Assembly (NCBI GenBank): GCA_947177935.1
Contig: CAMWWG010000035.1
Span: 1 to 8,471, forward strand
DNA from: an uncultured Ruminococcus sp.
GTDB taxonomy: Bacteria; Bacillota; Clostridia; Oscillospirales; Ruminococcaceae
Length of the DNA: 8,471 nt
Direction of reading: 5' to 3'
Under the pieces are notes generated by a model. It saw nothing but the letters and a program-made list of their open reading frames with translations, was not told the DNA's origin and searched no databases. Shown here one piece after another: positions 1 to 5,584 of the stretch (position 1 is its first letter; each line of letters starts with the position of its first letter). Both the position numbers and the translations under genes were made by a program.

Positions 1-265
1 ACAACAACACCGCCTGAGACAACAACAACTACAACTACTACAACTACAACTACAACTACTACAACCACAACTACTACAACAACGACAACAACGACATCTA
101 CAACAACGACATCCACAACGACAACAACATCTACAAGCCCGGCAACAACGACGACAACAACATCTACAAGTCCGACAATGGATACAACGACGTCCTCTAC
201 AACGTCTACAACTCCGACAGACACAACGACATCTTCCACAACAACATCTACTACAACAACTACAG
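1..265 (+). repeat. Thr-codon low-complexity repeat tract
   Basis: The tract is made of ACA, ACT, ACC and ACG codons, with short units such as ACAACT and ACGACATCT repeated imperfectly. A clear 33-nt period is seen: a 21-nt unit beginning ACAACAACATCT at 121-141 recurs at 154-174 with one difference. The plus strand is almost free of G in the first 90 bases. All visible units are multiples of three, so gain or loss of units would change linker length and not break the frame. Confidence 0.85.
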
Positions 266-462
266 CTAAGCAGGGTAACAATGGTACCAATGCAACCAAT
301 AGAAACAACACTTCAACAACCAAGAGCACAACAGCGTCTACAACTGTTACATCTTCTCCGAAGACCGGTGTTGCTGACATTCTGCCGATTGCAGGTATCG
401 CAGCAGCCGTTGCAGTTCTTGGCGGCGTAGCAGTTGTTTCCAAGAAGAAGAATGATGACTAA
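1..462 (+). CDS. Thr-rich cell-surface protein, C-terminal part with SPKTG sorting signal (5' truncated)
   Basis: The reading frame is open from the first base, so this is the last 153 residues of a longer protein. Residues 1 to about 115 are almost only Thr with some Ser, Pro and Asn, as in extended, often glycosylated linkers of Gram-positive surface proteins. The end has the layout of a sortase substrate: SPKTG (residues 119-123), a hydrophobic segment rich in Ala, Val, Gly and Ile (about 127-146), then a short charged tail beginning SKKK. SPKTG departs from classical LPXTG at the first position but keeps Pro-x-Thr-Gly. Inference: sortase cleaves between Thr122 and Gly123 and links the protein to peptidoglycan. 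The functional domain lies outside the window, so the role (adhesin, glycoside hydrolase or other) cannot be told. The ATG at 178 is only an internal Met in the repeat, without a ribosome binding site, and is not taken as the start. Confidence 0.85.
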   Translation, partial: TTTPPETTTTTTTTTTTTTTTTTTTTTTTTTTSTTTTSTTTTTSTSPATTTTTTSTSPTMDTTTSSTTSTTPTDTTTSSTTTSTTTTTAKQGNNGTNATNRNNTSTTKSTTASTTVTSSPKTGVADILPIAGIAAAVAVLGGVAVVSKKKNDD

Positions 463-492
463 TTCTTGATTCTGAATTTTGAATTTCAAATC

Positions 493-526
493 AAAAACAG
501 TTCCCTGTTCGCAGGGGACTGTTTTT
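493..526 (+). terminator. Rho-independent terminator of the surface-protein gene
   Basis: A 15-bp stem pairs 493-507 with 512-526, with one U-G wobble, around a TTCG tetraloop (508-511). It lies 30 nt after the stop codon. The 3' arm ends in five T, and because the 5' arm starts with five A, the same hairpin would carry a U tract on the other strand and could work in both directions. Confidence 0.9.
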
Positions 527-574
527 ATAATTATTAATAATATATGCCGGATGATTTTAAATTCCGGATCACAG

Positions 575-610
575 AAAAATCCGGCTGAAAGAATAATCTC
601 TCAGCCGGAT
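575..610 (-). terminator. Rho-independent terminator of rex and the acn operon
   Basis: On the minus strand a 14-bp stem (597-610 pairing with 579-592, including one G-U pair) closes a TTAT tetraloop and is followed at once by a run of T (579-575). It begins 11 nt after the rex stop codon. It faces the plus-strand terminator at 493-526, as expected between two converging transcription units. Confidence 0.88.
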
Positions 611-621
611 GTTATTTTTAA

Positions 622-1278
622 TTATTCCTGATTTTTCTGGTGCATATAATACGCAAGCGTCATCAGACTGTCTCCTAAATGGACGTTTTCCACAATAATG
701 TCCGGATTGCTGATTTTCAGATCAGAATGACTGAAATTCCAGAATCCTGTAATTCCCAGACGGATGAGTTCCTCAGTCAGTTCCGGTGCGCCGTCTTTCG
801 GAATGCAAAGCACCGCAATTTCCGGATGGTGCATCCGGCAGAAATTCTCCAGGGATTCCATTGGCATAATGGGCAGTCCAGCAGTTGAAGTCCCTTGGAT
901 CAGAGGATTTTTGTCGAACAGACCAATTAATTCACAGCCACGTTTTTCAAAATCCATGTGGGATGCGATTGTCTTTCCAAGGTTTCCTGTTCCGATCAGG
1001 ATAACGCCGGTCTGTCGGTTTACGCCAAGAATATCGCCGATAATCCGACGGAGATCCCCGACATGATAGCCGTAGCCCTGTTGACCGAAACCGCCGAAAT
1101 AATGAAAATCCTGCCGGATCTGGGAAGCGGAAACGTTCATTCTCTGGGCAAGTTCCCTGGAAGAGATTCTCTGAATGCCCTCCCGTTCAATTTCCTCTAA
1201 AAATCTGTAATATCTGGGCAGACGCCGGATGACAGGCGTGGAAATGGGCTGTTTTTCTGATTTTTCTATCATAGACAT
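622..1278 (-). CDS. rex: Redox-sensing transcriptional repressor Rex
   Basis: Rex is a cytoplasmic homodimeric repressor that leaves its operators when the NADH/NAD+ ratio rises; it commonly controls fermentation and NADH-reoxidation genes. The 218 residues match family length. The N-terminal winged helix covers about 15-85, with SASQIRQDFHYFGGFGQQGYG as the recognition region (50-70). The Rossmann domain follows, with GTGNLG (96-101) as dinucleotide loop and Asp122 after the second strand, the usual acidic residue for the NAD(H) ribose. GFWNFSHSDLKI (178-189) and ENVHLGDSLMTLAYYM (197-212) are typical C-terminal signatures, the latter in the domain-swapped helix. It lies 16 nt after icd on the same strand, so is probably cotranscribed and translationally coupled. 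No Shine-Dalgarno sequence is seen; the 16 bases before ATG are only A and T. An ATG at codon 3 is a possible alternative start, also without a ribosome binding site. Its targets cannot be read from the gene. Confidence 0.95.
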   Translation of the reverse strand: MSMIEKSEKQPISTPVIRRLPRYYRFLEEIEREGIQRISSRELAQRMNVSASQIRQDFHYFGGFGQQGYGYHVGDLRRIIGDILGVNRQTGVILIGTGNLGKTIASHMDFEKRGCELIGLFDKNPLIQGTSTAGLPIMPMESLENFCRMHHPEIAVLCIPKDGAPELTEELIRLGITGFWNFSHSDLKISNPDIIVENVHLGDSLMTLAYYMHQKNQE

Positions 1279-1294
1279 AAATTTAATTTAATTT

Positions 1295-2512
1295 TCAAGA
1301 CTGCATCAGCACAGAAAGTCTGGTGTTGATTTCTTCCAGAAATTCTCTGGAATTCACCTTGCGCTTGTTCTCCAGACTGGACAGCAGATATAAATCTCCT
1401 GTCATAACGCCGTCTTCAATTGTCTGGATGGTTGCCTTTTCGAGCATATCCGCATAGTGCATCAGTTCCGGAATCTGGTCAAGTTCGCCACGTTTCCGGA
1501 GCGCACCGCTCCAGGCGAAAATCGTCGCTACGGAATTGGTAGACGTTTCCTCGCCCTTGAGATGTTTATAATAATGTCTCTGCACTGTGCCGTGTGCGGC
1601 TTCGTATTCATAGACACCGGTCGGAGATACCAGAACAGAAGTCATCATGGCAAGAGACCCGTAAGCCGTGGAGACCATGTCAGACATGACATCGCCATCA
1701 TAATTCTTGCAAGCCCAGATATAGCCGCCGTTGGAACGGATCACTCTTGCAACAGCGTCATCAATCAGGGTGTAGAAATATTCAATGTTAGCAGCTGCAA
1801 ATTTTTCTTTGTATTCATTCTCGAAGATCTCAGCAAAAATATCCTTGAATCTGTGATCGTATTTCTTGGAAATCGTGTCTTTTGTTGCAAACCAGAGATC
1901 CTGTTTCAGATCCAGTGCATAATTGAAACAAGCTCTTGCAAAGCCGGCAATGCTGTCATCCCGGTTGTGCAGTCCCTGGATAATGCCATCACCCTCTGTG
2001 AATTCATGAATCAGCTGACGGGTTTCATTGCCATCCTTGTCCGTGTAAACTAATTCAGCCTTGCCGCCTGCGGAAACCTGCATTTCTGTATTTTTGTAAA
2101 CATCGCCGTAAGCATGACGGGCAATCGTGATCGGCTTTGTCCAGGTAGGAATATATGGTGTAATGCCTTTTACCAGGATTGGAGTCCGGAACACAGTGCC
2201 ATCCAGAATTGCCCGGATTGTGCCGTTGGGGGATTTCCACATCTCGGAGAGATGATATTCCGGCATTCTTGCGGCATTGGGCGTAATGGTTGCGCATTTG
2301 ACAGCAACGCCGTATTTTTTCGTTGCCTCTGCGCTGTCGAATGTCACTTGATCCTTGGTTTCTTCACGGTGATTCAGACCCAGATCATAATATTCTGTAT
2401 TTAATTCTACATACGGCAGAATTAAAATATCCTTGATCCACTGCCAGAGGATTCTGGTCATTTCGTCGCCGTCCATCTCCACAAGGGGAGTTGTCATTTT
2501 GATTTTGTCCAT
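1295..2512 (-). CDS. icd: NADP-dependent isocitrate dehydrogenase, eukaryote-like homodimeric type
   Basis: The cytoplasmic enzyme oxidatively decarboxylates isocitrate to 2-oxoglutarate, making NADPH; in anaerobes this mainly feeds glutamate synthesis. The 405 residues align along their length with human IDH1, not with the E. coli Icd type. Visible residues: Thr/Ser/Asn isocitrate loop in KSPNGTIR (93-100), Arg132 and Tyr139 in ARHAYGDVY at the same numbers as in human IDH1, Lys211, metal ligands Asp251, Asp274 and Asp278 (in LIDD and NYDGDVMSD), and [10 protein letters not shown] (304-313), whose Arg312 and His313 match the residues that hold the NADP 2'-phosphate. ATG at 2512 is preceded by AAAAGGAG with 8 nt spacing, a strong ribosome binding site. 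It follows the PARG-like gene after 75 nt of very A+T-rich DNA with a 20-bp palindrome, so it may have extra control of its own. No missing catalytic residue is seen. Confidence 0.96.
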   Translation of the reverse strand: MDKIKMTTPLVEMDGDEMTRILWQWIKDILILPYVELNTEYYDLGLNHREETKDQVTFDSAEATKKYGVAVKCATITPNAARMPEYHLSEMWKSPNGTIRAILDGTVFRTPILVKGITPYIPTWTKPITIARHAYGDVYKNTEMQVSAGGKAELVYTDKDGNETRQLIHEFTEGDGIIQGLHNRDDSIAGFARACFNYALDLKQDLWFATKDTISKKYDHRFKDIFAEIFENEYKEKFAAANIEYFYTLIDDAVARVIRSNGGYIWACKNYDGDVMSDMVSTAYGSLAMMTSVLVSPTGVYEYEAAHGTVQRHYYKHLKGEETSTNSVATIFAWSGALRKRGELDQIPELMHYADMLEKATIQTIEDGVMTGDLYLLSSLENKRKVNSREFLEEINTRLSVLMQS

Positions 2513-2531
2513 GGGAAATTCTCCTTTTCTG

Positions 2532-2551
2532 ATAATATCATATGATATTAT
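2532..2551. promoter_or_regulatory. 20-bp perfect palindrome upstream of icd
   Basis: ATAATATCATATGATATTAT is a perfect inverted repeat centred on CATATG. It ends 8 nt before the icd Shine-Dalgarno sequence. In DNA it could be an operator for a dimeric regulator; in RNA it would form an 8-bp A-U-rich hairpin with a 4-nt loop just before the ribosome binding site. It does not match the Rex consensus as I know it (TTGTGA or TTGTTA half sites). It also contains TATGAT on the minus strand, but no convincing -35 element lies at the right distance. Confidence 0.5.
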
Positions 2552-2565
2552 TCTTATTATTTTTT

Positions 2566-2589
2566 AAAATATTTTTAAAAAATATTTTT
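2566..2589. repeat. Paired AAAATATTTTT repeats overlapping the PARG-like gene stop
   Basis: AAAATATTTTT occurs at 2566-2576 and again at 2579-2589, 13 nt apart. Each copy is nearly self-complementary, so the pair can also be read as a 9-bp inverted repeat (2566-2574 with 2580-2588). It runs into the TAA stop at 2588-2590. No U tract follows on the minus strand, so it is not a standard terminator. It may simply be A+T-rich spacer sequence. Confidence 0.5.
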
Positions 2590-3313
2590 AAATATGTAAA
2601 TAATGATCCGCTGCCGGGTCAGCAAAAATAACTTTCATCTGATCCGGGATGTACTTGTTAATTGCCTGTTCAAACATCGGATAGACGACTTCCCGGCGAT
2701 TCCCAAACATACCGCATCCGAATGCTCCCAGAATCAGAATATTCGGTTCATGATCCGCCGCAAGCATGATAATATTTTCTATCCGATTCTGCATGATGGC
2801 ATTTAATTTTTTTCCGGAAAAGAAAAATCTTGCAAAATTCCGGTTCACCGCCGGACATGTGATAAAATCACACATCCGGGGAGAATCCAGAAAATTCCCG
2901 GCATGATCCCGGATGATCGGGACATGTTCGGAATAGATCGCATAATTTGTATAATCCGGCAGGATATGCGCACGGTTGTGCTGATAATATTGTTTCACTG
3001 TCCGGATTGTGTAGTATAAAAAACTTGAACAACAAAGGGATTCTTCCTGTGCAGTTCCTCCCAGAATGTAAGCGCCGCCTGGAAACATGGCGTTTGCAAA
3101 ATTCAAGGCGAGGATTTTCTGTTCTTCTGGCTGTGCCAGAATGGCAGAAACAGTATCTGATTTCAGAATGTGATCTTGCAGGATAAATTTTTCTTTTCGC
3201 TGAATGGGATCAGAATAGCCGCCATCGAATAATTCTGAGTGCATTTGCAGATTCTGATTTTTAGATTCCTGAAATAATTTATCATTCTGGAATTTAATTT
3301 TCAGAGGATTCAT
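2588..3313 (-). CDS. TIGR02452 / microbial-PARG-type (DUF2263) ADP-ribose glycohydrolase-like protein
   Basis: The family has a macrodomain-like fold; characterised bacterial members remove poly(ADP-ribose) or ADP-ribose from proteins. In these 241 residues I see ALNFANAMFPGGAYILGGTA (69-88) followed by QEE (89-91), the equivalent of the PARG signature GGG-X6-8-QEE, then SLCCSSFLY. Glu90 and Glu91 would be the catalytic acid pair. FITCPAVNRNF (150-160) and LILGAFGCGMFGN (193-205) are the other conserved blocks of the family; the last is the Gly-rich phosphate-binding loop. Oddity: the third Gly of the GGG triplet is Ala81. No signal peptide or membrane segment is seen, so it is cytoplasmic. 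It sits 18 nt after acn and 75 nt before icd on the same strand, most likely in one transcript. ATG at 3313 has no Shine-Dalgarno sequence, only A and T before it; a later ATG at codon 24 is no better placed. Family is firm, substrate is not. Confidence 0.87.
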   Translation of the reverse strand: MNPLKIKFQNDKLFQESKNQNLQMHSELFDGGYSDPIQRKEKFILQDHILKSDTVSAILAQPEEQKILALNFANAMFPGGAYILGGTAQEESLCCSSFLYYTIRTVKQYYQHNRAHILPDYTNYAIYSEHVPIIRDHAGNFLDSPRMCDFITCPAVNRNFARFFFSGKKLNAIMQNRIENIIMLAADHEPNILILGAFGCGMFGNRREVVYPMFEQAINKYIPDQMKVIFADPAADHYLHI

Positions 3314-3331
3314 AAAATTTAATAAAAATTT

Positions 3332-5269
3332 TTATTTTAAATTTTCACGGGTGTAATCCAGCAGTCCGCCTGCAAGCATGATGTCTTTCGTTCTGCCTGT
3401 CATTTCGCACAGAACCGGGATTTCCTTGCCGGTCGTCTTGTTCAGAATTGTGAATTTTGTTTCACCGTTCTGGATTTTCGCACGGATGTCCGTCAGTTCC
3501 AGCACATCGCCCTGTGAAATCGTGTCATAATCGGATTCATTGACGAATGTTAATGGCAAAATACCGGCGTTCACCAGATTTGCACGGTGAATTCTTGCAA
3601 AGGATTTCACAAGCACGGCTTTGATTCCCAGATATAACGGCGCAAGTGCAGCATGTTCTCTGGAAGAACCCTGTCCATAGTTAGAACCGCCCACGATGAT
3701 GCTCTTGCCGAGTTCCTTTGCTCTTGTCGGGAATGTTTCATCACAGACTGTGAAACAATGCTGAGAAATTGCAGGAATGTTGGATCTTAATGGGAGAATC
3801 TTCGCACCGGCAGGCATAATATGATCCGTTGTGATATTATCCTCAACTTTGAGAGATACCGGCGCTGTGATGGATTCTTCCAGGGGCGCAGTTTCCGGAT
3901 AGGGTTTAATATTCGGACCTCTCAGAATCTCTACGCTGTCGGCTTCTTCCTCGGATGCCGGAAGTGCAATCATATTATCATGAACTGTGAATTTTTCCGG
4001 AAGAACGAATTCCGGCATGTCGCCGATTTCTCTGGGGTCTGTCAGATAGCCCGTCACGGCGGAGATTGCGGCAAGTTCCGGAGATACCAGATAAATTTGT
4101 CCGTCCTTTGTTCCGGAACGTCCCAGGAAGTTCCGGTTGAATGTTCTCAGAGAAATTCCAGCGGAATTCGGGGATTGTCCCATGCCGATGCAAGGACCGC
4201 AGGCGCTTTCCAGGATTCTTGCGCCGGCATCAATCATAATGGATAATAATCCCATGTCTGCCATCATATTCAGAACCTGCTTAGAGCCGGGGGCAATTGC
4301 GAGAGACACATCCGGATGCACGGTCTTGCCTTTGAGGATATGTGCCACTTTCATCATGTCCAACAAAGAAGAATTGGTGCAGGAACCAATGCAGACCTGG
4401 TCAATTTTCAGTTTGCCGATTTCTGCAACGCTCTTGACATTATCCGGAGAATGCGGACATGCGGCAAGCGGTACAAGTTCGGAAAGATTGATTTCGACAA
4501 TTTCATCATAGACAGCATCATCATCCGCTTTCTGTTCCGTCCAGACTTCGCCTCTGCCCTGTGCTTCCAGGAATTGTTTTGTAATTTCGTCAGATGGGAA
4601 AATAGAAGTCGTCGCACCGAGTTCAGCGCCCATGTTCGTAATTGTCGCACGTTCCGGCACGGAAAGCGTCTTTACGCCCTCACCGCAGTATTCAATGACT
4701 TTGCCGACACCGCCCTTAACGGATAATCTTTTCAGGACTTCCAGGATGACATCCTTCGCCGCAACCCATGGAGACAGCTTGCCTGTCAGATTCACTTTTA
4801 CGATTTTGGGATATGTAATATAATAGGCACCGCCGCCCATGGCAACAGCAACATCCAGACCGCCTGCGCCGATCGCAATCATGCCAATACCGCCGCCGGT
4901 TGGTGTATGACTGTCAGAACCGATCAGCGTTTTTCCCGGAATACCAAAACGCTCCAGGTGAACCTGATGGCAGATCCCGTTGCCGGGTCTGGAGAAGTAA
5001 ATGCCATGCTTTTTGGCAACAGAGCCGATAAAGCGATGATCATCTGCATTCTCAAAGCCGTTCTGGAGCGTATTGTGATCGATATAAGCAACACTGCGTT
5101 CCGTACGAACACGTGGCACGCCCATTGCCTCGAATTCCAGATATGCCATAGTTCCGGTAGCATCCTGCGTTAATGTCTGATCGATCCGGATACCGATCTC
5201 CTGCCCTTTGACGAATTCTCCGTCAACGACATGTGCTTTCAAAATTTTTTCTGTGAGTGTCAAACCCAT
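3332..5269 (-). CDS. acn: Aconitate hydratase, Clostridium-type
   Basis: This 4Fe-4S enzyme isomerises citrate to isocitrate through cis-aconitate and so supplies icd two genes downstream. Domain order is standard: three N-terminal aconitase domains (about 1-415), a linker, then the swivel domain (about 465-645). Cluster ligands are Cys297 in IGSCTNS and Cys357 and Cys360 in CGPC. GSDSHTPTGGGIGM (117-130) is the substrate-side signature, with DNITTDHIMPAG (477-488) at the start of the swivel. Ser535 and Arg537 in GGSNYGQGSSREHAAL (527-542) match the catalytic Ser and Arg of mitochondrial aconitase. The 645 residues fit the short clostridial group, well below AcnA (about 890). The start at 5269 is chosen because AAAGGATGG lies just before it and a promoter is placed right upstream; a frame extension to 5332 would begin inside the -35 box. 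It is first gene of the acn-PARG-icd-rex unit. It could be confused with homoaconitase or isopropylmalate isomerase, but the icd partner favours aconitase. Confidence 0.93.
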   Translation of the reverse strand: MGLTLTEKILKAHVVDGEFVKGQEIGIRIDQTLTQDATGTMAYLEFEAMGVPRVRTERSVAYIDHNTLQNGFENADDHRFIGSVAKKHGIYFSRPGNGICHQVHLERFGIPGKTLIGSDSHTPTGGGIGMIAIGAGGLDVAVAMGGGAYYITYPKIVKVNLTGKLSPWVAAKDVILEVLKRLSVKGGVGKVIEYCGEGVKTLSVPERATITNMGAELGATTSIFPSDEITKQFLEAQGRGEVWTEQKADDDAVYDEIVEINLSELVPLAACPHSPDNVKSVAEIGKLKIDQVCIGSCTNSSLLDMMKVAHILKGKTVHPDVSLAIAPGSKQVLNMMADMGLLSIMIDAGARILESACGPCIGMGQSPNSAGISLRTFNRNFLGRSGTKDGQIYLVSPELAAISAVTGYLTDPREIGDMPEFVLPEKFTVHDNMIALPASEEEADSVEILRGPNIKPYPETAPLEESITAPVSLKVEDNITTDHIMPAGAKILPLRSNIPAISQHCFTVCDETFPTRAKELGKSIIVGGSNYGQGSSREHAALAPLYLGIKAVLVKSFARIHRANLVNAGILPLTFVNESDYDTISQGDVLELTDIRAKIQNGETKFTILNKTTGKEIPVLCEMTGRTKDIMLAGGLLDYTRENLK

Positions 5270-5287
5270 GTTAATCCATCCTTTCTG
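5270..5287 (-). promoter_or_regulatory. acn ribosome binding site and short leader
   Basis: On the minus strand AGAAAGGATGG precedes the ATG at 5269, with about 6-8 nt spacing from the GGA/GGATGG core. This decides the start of acn, giving 645 residues. From the promoter, transcription should begin near 5297, so the leader is only about 28 nt, too short for a riboswitch. Confidence 0.75.
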
Positions 5288-5303
5288 GAAAATTTCTAAT
5301 CTA

Positions 5304-5332
5304 ATTATATACCAAAAAGCAGAATTTGTCAA
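5304..5332 (-). promoter_or_regulatory. Consensus sigma-A promoter of the acn operon
   Basis: On the minus strand TTGACA (5332-5327) and TATAAT (5309-5304) are both perfect consensus hexamers, separated by exactly 17 bp. The predicted start point is near 5297. The promoter lies after the terminator at 5360-5400, so the acn unit should be transcribed independently of ppdK. Such a strong core promoter suggests either high constitutive expression or control by a repressor binding nearby. Confidence 0.9.
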
Positions 5333-5359
5333 CCATCTGAGAAATAAAACTTGTTTTTC

Positions 5360-5400
5360 AAAAAAAACACCTGTATCATGGCATTCCGCTATGATACAGG
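5360..5400 (-). terminator. Rho-independent terminator between ppdK and acn
   Basis: CCTGTATCAT (5370-5379) pairs perfectly with ATGATACAGG (5391-5400) around an 11-nt loop. On the minus strand the stem is followed by TG and eight T (5367-5360). It lies 184 nt downstream of the ppdK stop and just upstream of the acn promoter, so it most likely ends ppdK transcription and insulates acn. Confidence 0.88.
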
Positions 5401-5584
5401 CATAATATATTTTTTCTCGTTTACCAGATAATTATTAATTATTTTTTCTGCATAACTGCAATATCACAGCTTAATACGATTTCCGTCCGGATTCCGGTGC
5501 TTGTCCGGCTTGTAACGCCGGGAGCTGATCTGAACTGTACGGATTGCAGAATGAATTTTTGCAGTCAGGAAAAATTATTTTAAA
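5401..5584 (-). other. ppdK 3' untranslated region / intergenic segment with CCGG-rich core
   Basis: No convincing gene lies here; the longest frames I found by eye are about ten codons. The outer parts are A+T-rich. The middle (5481-5521) is GC-rich and holds four CCGG sites (5487, 5494, 5505, 5518). CCGGC (5505-5509) can pair with GCCGG (5517-5521) across a 7-nt loop, and CCGG sites at 5487 and 5494 can pair with each other or with that stem. The segment lies before the terminator on the minus strand, so it would be the 3' end of the ppdK mRNA. I recognise no known RNA family, and no good promoter for a separate small RNA is visible. Confidence 0.4.

Noticed and set aside
178..462. Separate 94-residue small gene starting at ATG 178
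   Set aside because: The frame is open from base 1 and the repeat continues across the ATG without a ribosome binding site, so it is the end of a longer gene.
1457..2053. 198-codon plus-strand frame opposite icd
   Set aside because: It lies fully within icd, shows no family signature, and resembles other shadow frames of this window.
2566..2589. Terminator between the PARG-like gene and icd
   Set aside because: The A/T hairpin has no GC and no T run following on the minus strand; it does not look able to stop transcription.
3821..4726. Plus-strand frames opposite acn (141, 124 and 136 codons)
   Set aside because: They overlap one another and the strongly conserved acn; no ribosome binding sites or domains.
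5270..5332. N-terminal extension of aconitase by 21 codons from a TTG at 5332
   Set aside because: It would start inside the -35 box of the consensus promoter and be upstream of the predicted transcript start; the ATG at 5269 has a good ribosome binding site and gives the family's N-terminus.
5401..5584. Riboswitch or attenuator controlling acn
   Set aside because: The perfect acn promoter lies after this segment and after the terminator at 5360-5400, so the segment is not in the acn leader.
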